In this document: one piece after another, positions 1 to 7,413 of the stretch | Layout of the letters: every line of letters starts with the position of its first letter | Position numbering within the stretch: the first letter of the stretch is position 1 | DNA from: Halobacillus dabanensis | GTDB lineage: Bacteria; Bacillota; Bacilli; Bacillales; Halobacillaceae | Assembly: GCF_900114165.1 (NCBI RefSeq) | Contig: NZ_FOSB01000004.1 | Location: 1-64,000, forward strand | Direction of reading: 5' to 3' | DNA: 64,000 nt | The notes under the pieces: model-generated | Database searches by the model: none | What the model was told of the DNA's origin: nothing | Seen by the model: only the letters and a program-made list of their open reading frames with translations | Made by a program: the position numbers and the translations under genes

Positions 1-1
1 A

Positions 2-187
2 ACCAAAGAATTTAAAGAGATATACAAAGAACGTGCAGCACAAGAACGAAAGAATGGGGAAATGAAGAATTTCCATGGTTTAGATCGTGCCGAAGGGTAT
101 GGTCTAAGAAGTGTGTCTTCACAAACCAAGTTAACGGCAATAGCGGTTAACTTGAAGAGGATAGCGAAGATAATATCCTCTACCTGA
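2..187 (+). CDS. IS1182-like transposase, C-terminal end (cut by window edge)
   Basis: The frame is open from base 2 to a TGA at 185-187 and gives the last 61 residues of a larger protein. It contains NGEMKNFHGLDRAEGYGL followed by a helical tail TAIAVNLKRIAKII. The pattern K-x-FHGL-x-RA-x-x-x-GL near the C-terminus is typical of DDE transposases of the IS1182/IS5 type. A strong terminator follows directly. Because the N-terminus lies outside the window, it cannot be told whether the element is intact. It is the only transposase sequence seen in the 64 kb. Confidence 0.7.
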   Translation, partial: TKEFKEIYKERAAQERKNGEMKNFHGLDRAEGYGLRSVSSQTKLTAIAVNLKRIAKIISST

Positions 188-199
188 GGCCACCAGCCT

Positions 200-238
200 C
201 TCCCAAGATCCATTTTTATGGACCTTGGGAGTTTTTTT
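200..238 (+). terminator. Rho-independent terminator after the transposase
   Basis: Arms CTCCCAAG (200-207) and CTTGGGAG (224-231), extended by TCCA/TGGA, close a short T-rich loop. Seven T follow. Confidence 0.8.
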
Positions 239-269
239 ATGGGCTGAGCCGTATTCTCACAAAAAATAC

Positions 270-475
270 CGTACTTTTTCAGTGGTCTCGGAATGACTCG
301 CTTTCCGCGGGAGCGCGGTGAGCCTCCTCAGGCTAAAGCCTTGCGGGGTCTCACCAAGCATCTTTTTCCCGCAGGAGTCTCGCCATTCCCCACCACCCCT
401 TACTCTTCATACGGCAACGCATCCCGGTTATCTCGAAATCGTGTCTTCTAGAATACTGCCATATTGTTGAATAAC
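270..475. repeat. MITE-like dispersed repeat, copy A
   Basis: This fills most of the gene-free stretch 188-525. It holds GC-rich segments CGCTTTCCGCGGG and GTGAGCCTCCTC, then GCGGGGTCTCACC and CCCGCAGGAGTCTCG. It ends near 444-469 in TCTCGAAATCGTGTCTTC plus TAGAATACTGCCAT. The same end closes copy C (20094-20630). Read in reverse complement it matches the left ends of copies B, C and D. No coding frame is credible here. Confidence 0.65.
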
Positions 476-487
476 ACTTTCAAGAAT

Positions 488-523
488 AGAAAACCGCTTC
501 CTTTGAGAGGGAAGCGGTTTTTT
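488..523 (-). terminator. Terminator of cstA
   Basis: Arms AAACCGCTTCC (491-501) and GGAAGCGGTTT (510-520) form an 11-bp stem three bases past the cstA stop. A T-rich tract follows in both directions, so it may act bidirectionally. Confidence 0.8.
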
Positions 524-525
524 GA

Positions 526-1971
526 TTATCCTGCTTTCGGTGTAATAATCTGTTCTTCTTTCCGGCCTTTATGTTTAACCAACTGCCTTACGAACCAAGT
601 AACAACAATCAGCCAAATAACAGCACCAATGATCATAGACGTAGAATACTCCATCCCAAACCCTTCAGGGGCATAAAAGATATAAGAACTTACCACTGCT
701 GTCATGAATAACGCTGGAAGACTACAAATCCAATGAAATTTTTGATTTTTCACCAAGTACATAGCGCCTGTCCACAACATGACGGTAGCTACTACCTGAT
801 TTGACCACCCAACATAACGCCACAGGAAACTATAATCCATTTGTGTAAGCATGAATGTCGGGACTGCGACAGAAATAGCAAACACTAATGGCGTCCATTT
901 ACTTTCGAGTTTCTTTTTACTTACCTGTCGCGCAAAATCGACAAGCATCATCCTTGAAGAACGCAGTGCTGTATCCCCAGTCGTTATCGGTAAAATGATT
1001 ACACCAAGGATTGCTAGAATTCCTCCAAATGTCCCAAGTGTCGTACTACTGATTTCATTTACAACACCAGCCGGCCCTCCTGCATCAAGGGCAGCCTGAA
1101 GCTCTCCCGTACTACCAAAGAACGTCATACCAGCAGCCGCCCAGATCAATGCAATAATTCCTTCTGCAATCATGGCTCCATAAAATACTTTCCGTCCTTC
1201 ACTTTCCTTTTTCAATGTACGTGCAAGAATTGGACTTTGTGTACTATGGAAACCTGAAATCGCTCCACAAGAAATCGTCACCATCACCATAGGCCAAACC
1301 GGTAATTCTCCCGGATGAAGATTACTTACAGTCAAATTGGGTATGGAATGGTCGAAAAAGAACATTCCTATTCCAATGGAAACCGCCATAAAAATTAATA
1401 TTGCCCCAAAGATTGGGTAAACCTTTCCGATTATCTTATTGATGGGTAACAAAGTTGCTGTCAGAAAATATGCAAATATGATTAATATAGATGTAAAGAA
1501 TCCTAGTGGCGTAACTTCAGCCATCAATTGTGCTGGCCCCGCTGTAAAAGCAGCAGCAACCAATACCATAAGAGCAACAGACAACAGGTTGATGACCGAT
1601 TGAGCTGGACGGCCTAAGTACTTTCCGACTAAAGTAGGGTACTGAGCTCCGTTGTGGCGTAACGATAGCATGCCAGAAAAGTAGTCGTGGACAGCTCCTG
1701 CAAATATCGATCCAACTACGATCCAGATAAATGCAATTGGTCCGTAAAGAGCTCCCAAAACCGCTCCGAATATAGGTCCTAGCCCAGCGATATTAAGTAG
1801 TTGGATGAGACTCGCTTTCCACCAGCTCATCGGCATGTAATCAAAGCCGTCGTTCTTTTCGTATGCAGGGGTAACTTTGTTGTCATTGATTCCGAAAATC
1901 CGTTCAACCACCCTTGCATAAAAAAGATATCCGACAATAAGTAAAACAATAGATGCGATAAAAGTAACCAT
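526..1971 (-). CDS. cstA: Carbon starvation protein CstA family transporter
   Basis: A 481-residue polytopic membrane protein. It has the CstA N-terminal half with FDYMPMSWW, the IAGLGPIFGAVLGA loop, HDYFSGMLSLRHNG, and later FHSTQSPILARTLKKE. CstA-family proteins import pyruvate and/or peptides when carbon is short. The start was moved from 2040 to the internal ATG at 1971 because AAAGGAGG lies 8 nt upstream of it and the longer N-terminus is polar and has no ribosome binding site. The protein is shorter than the roughly 600-700 aa enterobacterial forms, as in several Bacillaceae. Monocistronic, with its own terminator. A cre-like site lies about 110 bp upstream. Confidence 0.9.
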   Translation of the reverse strand: MVTFIASIVLLIVGYLFYARVVERIFGINDNKVTPAYEKNDGFDYMPMSWWKASLIQLLNIAGLGPIFGAVLGALYGPIAFIWIVVGSIFAGAVHDYFSGMLSLRHNGAQYPTLVGKYLGRPAQSVINLLSVALMVLVAAAFTAGPAQLMAEVTPLGFFTSILIIFAYFLTATLLPINKIIGKVYPIFGAILIFMAVSIGIGMFFFDHSIPNLTVSNLHPGELPVWPMVMVTISCGAISGFHSTQSPILARTLKKESEGRKVFYGAMIAEGIIALIWAAAGMTFFGSTGELQAALDAGGPAGVVNEISSTTLGTFGGILAILGVIILPITTGDTALRSSRMMLVDFARQVSKKKLESKWTPLVFAISVAVPTFMLTQMDYSFLWRYVGWSNQVVATVMLWTGAMYLVKNQKFHWICSLPALFMTAVVSSYIFYAPEGFGMEYSTSMIIGAVIWLIVVTWFVRQLVKHKGRKEEQIITPKAG

Positions 1972-2079
1972 CGCTGAGCCTCCTTTCAAGATTGAATGTA
2001 AGAAGTATTCTAGCGATGAATTTGTCGAATCACAACCCAATTTCTGAATATTTATATTTTTATCTTTTTTTTCTTAAAA

Positions 2080-2093
2080 ATAAAGCGATTACA
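2080..2093 (-). promoter_or_regulatory. cre-like (CcpA) site upstream of cstA
   Basis: The minus strand reads TGTAATCGCTTTAT, which fits 12 of 14 positions of the CcpA consensus TGWAANCGNTNWCA; the last two positions fail. Catabolite control of cstA is known in Bacillus, so the placement makes sense. The role is inferred. Confidence 0.45.
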
Positions 2094-2100
2094 TGATAAT

Positions 2101-2150
2101 TAAGTGTGGAGACGGCTTGATCAGCCCTGACAAGCTTAAGGACAAATTAT
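2101..2150. repeat. Short degenerate AAGCTTAAG-type repeat, copy 1
   Basis: TAAGTGTGGAGACG, a spacer with TCAG, then AAGCTTAAGGAC. Copy 2 at 3671-3718 aligns along about 45 nt. A more distant copy lies at 8414-8466. Confidence 0.5.
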
Positions 2151-2159
2151 TAAAAGATA

Positions 2160-2189
2160 TAAAAAACCTCCCACAAGCTAGTAGGAGGT
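2160..2189 (-). terminator. Terminator downstream of the Spo0E-like gene
   Basis: Arms ACCTCC (2166-2171) and GGAGGT (2184-2189). On the minus strand six T follow. The stem is short but well placed for the small gene at 2334-2504. Confidence 0.55.
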
Positions 2190-2211
2190 GTATGTATTAA
2201 TATATTTAACC

Positions 2212-2265
2212 TGCCATCCTATAGAAATGGTTAAGTTTCCCGCAGTCGTTTCGATTGCTAGGATG
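2212..2265. other. Long-loop inverted repeat, possible structured RNA
   Basis: GCCATCCTA and TAGGATGGC form a perfect 9-bp stem around a 36-nt loop, between the Spo0E-like gene and its terminator. No known RNA family was recognised. Apart from this, 1972-2333 holds the cre-like site, one short repeat and a terminator. Confidence 0.3.
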
Positions 2266-2333
2266 GCATTGGTTTTAAATTATCATAAAAGAAATGGCTC
2301 TTCAAGTGGAGCTTAGAATCATTATGTACTTTT

Positions 2334-2504
2334 TTACTGCCCTGTACTTTGATAGCGATTATACTTTCTGAATTTGTTCAATAAATCATCCAGCTCCTGT
2401 GATATTCTGATTAGTTCCGCATCAGTAGGATTGCTATCATAAATATCATACATACGCATTCTTAATTCCTCTATTTGTTGCTCCAGTCTGAATTTATAGT
2501 TCAT
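2334..2504 (-). CDS. Spo0E-like aspartyl-phosphate phosphatase
   Basis: A 56-residue ORF too short for a 60-aa cut-off. It starts at an ATG preceded by AGAAGGAGT at normal spacing. The sequence LEQQIEELRMRMYDIY, about nine residues, then LIRISQELDDLLNKF, is the two-helix signature of the Spo0E/YnzD family. These proteins dephosphorylate Spo0A~P, or other response regulators, and delay sporulation. The SQELDDLLN segment carries the family's characteristic SxxLD motif. Own terminator downstream. It supports a spore-forming host. Confidence 0.85.
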   Translation of the reverse strand: MNYKFRLEQQIEELRMRMYDIYDSNPTDAELIRISQELDDLLNKFRKYNRYQSTGQ

Positions 2505-2724
2505 TTTTTCAACTCCTTCTCACGTACGATACCCAAAAAACCTTGAGCTAAACTGTTATCTTCTCGAAATTACCAAGTTCTTCTCAACTTTTATATCGGT
2601 TCTAGTAAATTCAACATAAGCCTTTCTTACCGATTTGTTGATATTGCTCGGGAAATGTAAATCATTTCTCAAAGGCAAGAAACATGATAGGATAAATTCA
2701 AACAATACATAGGAGGATATACAA

Positions 2725-3105
2725 ATGTTTAAAACAATATCAACAGATCTAGCACCAAGTGCAATTGGCCCCTATTCCCAAGCGACCGATTTAGGTAACC
2801 TAGTTTTCATTTCTGGACAAATCCCTTTGGATCCAGCAACAATGGAATTCGTGTCAGATGATATAAAGGAGCAGACCTCCCAAGTAATGGAGAATATTAG
2901 CGCCATCCTAAAAGAAGCGGGATTGAGCTTTAAAAATGTAGTTAAGATGAACATTTACCTTGATTCTATGGAAAATTTCTCGATTGTTAATGAGATTTAT
3001 GCCAGTTATTTAAGTGAACCCTATCCAGCGCGTGCAGCTGTAGAAGTCAGCCAATTACCAAAAGGGGCTAAGGTAGAAATCGAAGCGGTTGCCACTAGAA
3101 ACTAA
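2725..3105 (+). CDS. ridA: RidA family enamine/imine deaminase
   Basis: 126 residues, the normal RidA length. It has IGPYSQA near the N-terminus, FISGQIPLDP, and the C-terminal block RAAVEVSQLPKGAKVEIEAVA, whose Arg binds the substrate carboxylate. RidA hydrolyses reactive 2-aminoacrylate and related enamines released by PLP enzymes. The start is fixed by TAGGAGGATATACAA before the ATG. It is a single gene, followed by repeat copy B rather than by a partner gene. Confidence 0.92.
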   Translation: MFKTISTDLAPSAIGPYSQATDLGNLVFISGQIPLDPATMEFVSDDIKEQTSQVMENISAILKEAGLSFKNVVKMNIYLDSMENFSIVNEIYASYLSEPYPARAAVEVSQLPKGAKVEIEAVATRN

Positions 3106-3130
3106 CGTGCAATACTCCCCATCTTCCATA

Positions 3131-3344
3131 TAAGCTCCTTATTCCGTAAGACTCTGTTTGGAGATGTTTCCGGGGTTTGTTGCTGTGTTGGGCGTCAGGG
3201 GTGGTGAGAAACGAACCCCTCTCCCAAGACGGGCCGTCTTCCCCTCCCTCATAAGTAGATATAAAGCGATCTATATCAAGCTTTGACGCTTGGGATGACC
3301 ATTGGGGCGATTTATCTCCTCCCCTCGCTTGAGCATATAAGCAG
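3131..3344. repeat. MITE-like dispersed repeat, copy B (degenerate)
   Basis: Fills the gene-free stretch 3106-3422. It starts with AAGCTCCTTATTCCGTAAGA, as in copies C and D. The block GTGAGAAACGAA, then CTTCCCCTCCCTCATAAGTA, then CGCTTGAGCATA, recurs in the middle of copy C. GC-rich internal parts seen in A and C are missing. Confidence 0.6.
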
Positions 3345-3389
3345 ATGTGAACAATCATTAATAAGGTTTTTGTATAAGCATACTGATAA

Positions 3390-3416
3390 CAAGCAGAGCT
3401 TCCAGCTCTGCTTGTT
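3390..3416 (-). terminator. Terminator after the HTH gene
   Basis: AAGCAGAGC (3391-3399) and GCTCTGCTT (3405-3413) form a perfect 9-bp stem with a 5-nt loop, 7 nt beyond the stop of the gene at 3423-3653. Confidence 0.65.
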
Positions 3417-3422
3417 TTGCGT

Positions 3423-3653
3423 TCAATCTTCATCTTTTACGTCAGGATCTTCCGGAAGAGGTTCACTCAGGTACTCCTGGATTATTCTTCTGTACTTTTC
3501 CATTTGCTCCATGTGACTTTGAAACTGATCTTTGTTGATCAAATATTGGTCTCCGTCATGAACTGTTCTAATTTTATTATGAAGGATCAAATGATGGAGA
3601 TATTCTTTAGGGACTTCTAAGTATTCAGCAGTTTCTTTAATTGTCATATACAT
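3423..3653 (-). CDS. Small excisionase-type helix-turn-helix protein
   Basis: 76 residues. The N-terminal half, MTIKETAEYLEVPKEYLHHL followed by ILHNKI and an acidic/hydrophobic strand, matches the MerR-like HTH_17 excisionase fold. The tail is acidic and Pro-rich. Such small DNA-binding proteins act as excisionases or as stand-alone regulators. No integrase lies nearby, so the regulator reading is preferred. An AGGAAGGTGATC ribosome binding site precedes the ATG. Single gene. Confidence 0.65.
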   Translation of the reverse strand: MYMTIKETAEYLEVPKEYLHHLILHNKIRTVHDGDQYLINKDQFQSHMEQMEKYRRIIQEYLSEPLPEDPDVKDED

Positions 3654-3670
3654 AGATGATCACCTTCCTT

Positions 3671-3718
3671 TTAAGTGTGAAGACGTGTTTGTCAGGCCTT
3701 GAAAGCTTAAGGACGGTA
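3671..3718. repeat. Short degenerate AAGCTTAAG-type repeat, copy 2
   Basis: TAAGTGTGAAGACG, a spacer with TCAGGCC, then AAAGCTTAAGGACG. It aligns with 2101-2150. Confidence 0.5.
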
Positions 3719-3911
3719 GAGATGTGCAACACTCTTGTTTACGTTTCTATTTCATTTAAGACCGCAAAAAGATACAAATCACAACAGAATGGTTAACTAA
3801 GTGGTAGTACCTATTATAATATCTATTTTGTATTTAAGTTAGAGTTTCTTCTTCGGAGACAAAGGGAAAAGAAAAAGGCACTTATCCTAATGAAAAGCGA
3901 GAGTGAGCATA

Positions 3912-4769
3912 ATGGCTTCTTCTAATCCTGCAAGCCCAGACCTGAAAGAAACAAAGGAAGAAATCAAACCATGGGTGCGCAGATTTGCTAGATTTGGTTT
4001 TATGACAAAAGGGACAGTATATATGTTAATCGGAATTTTGACACTAATGGCATCCATTAGTATAGGTGGTGAAGCAACAGGAACGAAAGGAATGTTCCGC
4101 TCCCTTGCCGGAGTCCTTTTCGGTGAAATCCTCCTTTGGATCATTGCTATAGGACTGTTCGGTTATATTTCTTGGCTGATTATTAAAGCCGTGGTCGATC
4201 CTTTGAATAAAGGTAAAGACGGTAAAGGATTGATTTCTCGCATCGGTTATCTCGTGGGTTCCATTATTTATGGAGGTTTAGCATTGAATGCTATCAAAAT
4301 CGCCCTCCACACCAGGTCAGATGGAGGCGATACTGAACAAACTTTTTCTGCCAGACTATTATCTCAGCCTTTCGGACAATGGCTGGTAGGCCTAGTTGGA
4401 GTCATAGTTATCGGATACGGTATTTATGAGTTTTACCATGGTAGCACCGGAACTTTCATGAAAAGAATGCGTTTAGCTGAAATGGAAAAACACAAAAGGA
4501 AAGTGGCCAAGCACACTGGTCAATTCGGATTATCGGCTAGAGGAATTGTTCTCGGTCTCATTGGCTTTTTCTTCATACAAACTGCATTGTCAGCTAACCC
4601 GAGTGAAGCCAAAGGGTTGGATGGTGCATTATCGGAAATCGCTCAGCAACCACATGGCCAAGTCTTATTAGGTGTTGCAGCTGTCGGTTTAATTTTGTAT
4701 GGAATTTATCAGATGGTTCGTGGACGATACACTCACATGAATTTTGGTGAAAAATCATCACTATTCTAG
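3912..4769 (+). CDS. DUF1206 multi-pass membrane protein
   Basis: 285 residues built from three related hairpin units, each with an ARxGF/ARG-type entry followed by two membrane segments: FARFGFMTKGTVYMLIG near residue 25, ISRIGYLVGSIIYGGLA near 110 and LSARGIVLGLIGFFF near 200. Each unit ends in a GYGIYEFYHG-like turn. This threefold arrangement defines DUF1206; the function is unknown. The ATG at 3912 was chosen; an in-frame GTG at 3903 gives three more residues but no better ribosome binding site. An 11-codon upstream frame (ATG 3890) overlaps the start and might couple translation. Single gene with its own terminator. Confidence 0.85.
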   Translation: MASSNPASPDLKETKEEIKPWVRRFARFGFMTKGTVYMLIGILTLMASISIGGEATGTKGMFRSLAGVLFGEILLWIIAIGLFGYISWLIIKAVVDPLNKGKDGKGLISRIGYLVGSIIYGGLALNAIKIALHTRSDGGDTEQTFSARLLSQPFGQWLVGLVGVIVIGYGIYEFYHGSTGTFMKRMRLAEMEKHKRKVAKHTGQFGLSARGIVLGLIGFFFIQTALSANPSEAKGLDGALSEIAQQPHGQVLLGVAAVGLILYGIYQMVRGRYTHMNFGEKSSLF

Positions 4770-4786
4770 TTTTCGTGAATAACAAC

Positions 4787-4822
4787 AAAAAGGCCTTCCC
4801 TCTGAAAGAGGAAAGGCTTTCG
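4787..4822 (+). terminator. Terminator after the DUF1206 gene
   Basis: AAAGGCC-TTCCCTCT and AGAGGAA-AGGCTTT form an imperfect stem with a GAA loop, followed by a T-rich tract. Confidence 0.65.
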
Positions 4823-4966
4823 ATTTTTGTCGCGAATATACCGACGACCACATTCGTCGTTTAGCTTCCTAAGAAGCATGTACTTCGTCTTACACAAACA
4901 GCTCATCGCTAAATCAATATACCATTTACCGCGTGGTATTGCAAGACATTTCAAGTAAGGTCTTTG

Positions 4967-4975
4967 TGCTATACT
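4967..4975 (+). promoter_or_regulatory. Extended -10 promoter of the 5005 gene
   Basis: TGCTATACT is an extended -10 element with a 5/6 match to TATAAT, 30 bp before the start codon. The -35 region is weak. Confidence 0.4.
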
Positions 4976-5004
4976 AGGGCTACAAAATTACTCAGGAGGC
5001 TCTT

Positions 5005-5460
5005 ATGCTTACATTTGAAGAAAAACTAAACATCATTGAAGAATTCCCAGAGCTCGAAAAAAAAGAAATTTCCCTCGGTCGTTTGAATTTCCATTTTGAA
5101 GGAAGTTTATACGATAAGAAAATTGTCGTATACCGGCTACACCCGAATGGAAACGGCTTCGTTTATGCAGGAGAAATCGAAGACTATCCCACAGATGAAA
5201 AGGGAATGGTAAACATAAAAGATATGAATAAAGAGGAATTACGTTCGTTAATTCGTGAGGCAATCGATTCCTTATCTCTTTCCCCTGCAGAGAAAAATCC
5301 AGTTATGGAAGAGTGGTTAAACAAAAATGATCAAGCGCTTGTCTTGATGCGTGAAGAGGATGGCTTCAACGTTTACGCTGAGGAACAACTGGAGGGTACC
5401 TTCAACTCCTATGAAGAAGCAGTCAATTTTTTGGAACAGGAAGGGTTCAGCCGTCTTTAA
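5005..5460 (+). CDS. Uncharacterised 151-aa soluble protein
   Basis: The ribosome binding site CAGGAGGCTCTT and ATG are clear. The protein is acidic and mixed alpha/beta, with no signal peptide or membrane segment. The first half (about 25-75) looks like a beta-rich unit with the pattern LGRLNFHFEGSLYDKKIVVY. The second half has charged helices and ends EEAVNFLEQEGFSRL. I do not recognise the family. It is monocistronic, between two terminators, with an extended -10 promoter. Confidence 0.75.
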   Translation: MLTFEEKLNIIEEFPELEKKEISLGRLNFHFEGSLYDKKIVVYRLHPNGNGFVYAGEIEDYPTDEKGMVNIKDMNKEELRSLIREAIDSLSLSPAEKNPVMEEWLNKNDQALVLMREEDGFNVYAEEQLEGTFNSYEEAVNFLEQEGFSRL

Positions 5461-5475
5461 ATTTAAAAAATGGTT

Positions 5476-5505
5476 TAAGAGAGTCGTTAATACGGCTCTT
5501 TTTTA
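5476..5505 (+). terminator. Terminator after the 5005 gene
   Basis: AAGAGAGTCGT and ACGGCTCTT pair around TAAT, followed by six T. Confidence 0.75.
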
Positions 5506-5570
5506 TATTCATGGCCTAATGTCACCTATCCCCCTTTCAGCATAAGTTATAAAAAAAGGTGGAGGTCTCT

Positions 5571-6329
5571 ATGTACACGCACCCTTATTTTTATCGTCAG
5601 CAAGCTTCAGGAGTATCAAACATCCTCTCATTTGCTCAAGGAGATGTGAATGGTGACTATATGGAAGATCAAGTTTTCCTAATCGGTCAACAAACATCCG
5701 ACAGCCCCTACGTTACAAATATTACGCTAGTCATCCAGGATGGACAGACAAATATCTTTTATTATGTTCCTTTAAAACCCAATATGGGATACCAACCCCG
5801 TCTTTTCCTGGCAGACTTCACCGGCGATGGGGTAGATGATATTCTAATCAGCATCGATTCAGGTGGAAGCGGCGGGTTCGGATATTATTATTTGTATTCC
5901 TTCTTAAACAACCAAGCAAAACTTCTGTTTGATTATGAGAACTTTGATGGTATGTTCCATTACAAAGTAAACTACAAGGACCAATACAAAGTGGAAGTCA
6001 TAAACAAAACACTACAACTCTCCTTCATCATAGACCTTAGTAATCGTGACTCTGAATATTTATCGGAAATTTACAATGAGAATGGGACATTAAAGGGACC
6101 ATTACAAGGTTCCGTGTTGGGGTTAAACACCCTCTATCCCATTGATTTTGATGGCGATGGCGTCTATGATCTGTTCGCTTTCCAACGGATCATCGGACAA
6201 TATAATGCTGATGGACTAGGGTTGATCCAAACGCCTCTCACATGGAATGGTAAACAATTCGAGACGCTATTCCAAAATCAATATGTTGCTATACTTGGGA
6301 TGGATAAGGATCCTGACTCTTCTCATTAA
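5571..6329 (+). CDS. FG-GAP/VCBS-repeat protein
   Basis: 252 residues with three calcium-loop repeats: DVNGDYMEDQVFL near residue 25, DFTGDGVDDILISI near 85 and DFDGDGVYDLFAF near 195. The D-x-D/N-G-D-x-x-D pattern is that of FG-GAP beta-propeller blades and binds calcium. No signal peptide is present, so export would need another route; related Bacillaceae proteins are often linked to the cell or spore surface, which is inference. The start is the ATG at 5571, since AAAGGTGGAGG lies just before it; the in-frame GTG at 5559 lies inside that ribosome binding site. Own terminator. Confidence 0.7.
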   Translation: MYTHPYFYRQQASGVSNILSFAQGDVNGDYMEDQVFLIGQQTSDSPYVTNITLVIQDGQTNIFYYVPLKPNMGYQPRLFLADFTGDGVDDILISIDSGGSGGFGYYYLYSFLNNQAKLLFDYENFDGMFHYKVNYKDQYKVEVINKTLQLSFIIDLSNRDSEYLSEIYNENGTLKGPLQGSVLGLNTLYPIDFDGDGVYDLFAFQRIIGQYNADGLGLIQTPLTWNGKQFETLFQNQYVAILGMDKDPDSSH

Positions 6330-6458
6330 TTTATTCTTGGCCCATTTTTCCGTACCCGGTACAGGTGAATAGTAATGCCAGCTTTTTTAGTATCGGAACG
6401 GATTTCCCTCCTCATCTACCTCGGTCTGCATTTTAATATCCTACAATTTGACCTCATA

Positions 6459-6489
6459 CCTCCTTTCATAACATGGAAGGAGATTTTTT
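6459..6489 (+). terminator. Terminator of the FG-GAP gene
   Basis: CTCCTTTC (6459-6466) and GGAAGGAG (6474-6481) with a 7-nt loop, then seven T. Confidence 0.65.
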
Positions 6490-6577
6490 TGGTAAGATAT
6501 TTATAAATAAAGAGATAATAGTTATATTCGTATAGAATCGGGAATAGGGAAGTTAACGTTATGGAAGGGAGAACGGT

Positions 6578-7399
6578 ATGGAAAGTTTAAGTAAGCGGTT
6601 AGCCAAATATCTAGAAAATAATCAAAAAACATTAGTCAATGAGCTTTTACCCCATACGTTGGACGAGCTTGAAATCGTTTATACAGATGAGGATTTGAAT
6701 TACCATTTTGAAATGCTACGTCTGCTCCTGGATAGGGTAGCGAAAAGTCTTTTGCAGCACCCTGGCGAAGTAAGTGCGGCTGAAATTGGCTATGACACGG
6801 AAAATTATCTATATTCACAAGGAATTCTCTTAAAGCAGACGGTCGATGTACTTACTATTTTCCGGTTATCTTTGATCAAACATATGCGCAATTCGAATAT
6901 CATCAAAGAAGCGAATATTGAAGAAGGCTTTGTCGTGACAGAAGAAGTAGTAGCTGCTTTTGATGCTGCAATCCGGGCTACTACGGAGAGCTATAATAAG
7001 ATGAAGGTGAAAGAGCAAGAAAAAATGGAAAAACATTTGAACGCTGTGTCCTCTCCTGTCGTTTTAATTGACGAATTCCAGGCCGTACTTCCACTTGTAG
7101 GAGAATTTTCACCAGAGAGGTTTGATGTAGTCAAAGATCAAACATTACATAAAGTCAAAGAACATGGTTTACGACTGTTATTCATAGATTTTTCAGGTAT
7201 TGCGACATTTGATGAAGTTTTCATCAACGACTTGTTCAATTTGACGAAAACCATAAAATTACTCGGTACAAGAACCGTACTGACTGGTATTCGTACAGAA
7301 ATGGCGATCGCTGCAATCCAATCCGAGATGAACTTCGAAGAACTTGAAACCTTCAATGACCTCAAACAGGCCCTGATCACGATTAATGACAAGCAATAA
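6578..7399 (+). CDS. RsbR-like protein with C-terminal STAS domain
   Basis: 273 residues. Residues 1-150 are helical and resemble the RsbR N-terminal sensor (four helices, no haem ligand recognised). Residues 160-265 form a STAS domain with VVLIDEFQAVLPLVGEFSPE and LRLLFIDFSGIATFDE, ending LTGIRTEMAIAAIQSEM. RsbR proteins build the stressosome and control RsbT and hence sigma-B. In B. subtilis RsbRA two Thr are phosphorylated. Here the first (in the usual DT pair) is Glu, giving FDEVF, while the Thr of LTGIR is kept. The gene ends 14 nt before the 7414 gene and is probably co-transcribed with it. Confidence 0.8.
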   Translation: MESLSKRLAKYLENNQKTLVNELLPHTLDELEIVYTDEDLNYHFEMLRLLLDRVAKSLLQHPGEVSAAEIGYDTENYLYSQGILLKQTVDVLTIFRLSLIKHMRNSNIIKEANIEEGFVVTEEVVAAFDAAIRATTESYNKMKVKEQEKMEKHLNAVSSPVVLIDEFQAVLPLVGEFSPERFDVVKDQTLHKVKEHGLRLLFIDFSGIATFDEVFINDLFNLTKTIKLLGTRTVLTGIRTEMAIAAIQSEMNFEELETFNDLKQALITINDKQ

Positions 7400-7413
7400 G
7401 GAGTTGGTTAGTG

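Noticed and set aside
526-2040. Longer CstA starting at 2040
   Set aside because: The extra 23 residues are polar, lack a ribosome binding site, and AAAGGAGG lies right before the ATG at 1971.
3423-3653. Excisionase of a prophage or integrative element
   Set aside because: No integrase, attachment-site repeats or phage genes lie near; the protein is kept only as a small HTH regulator.
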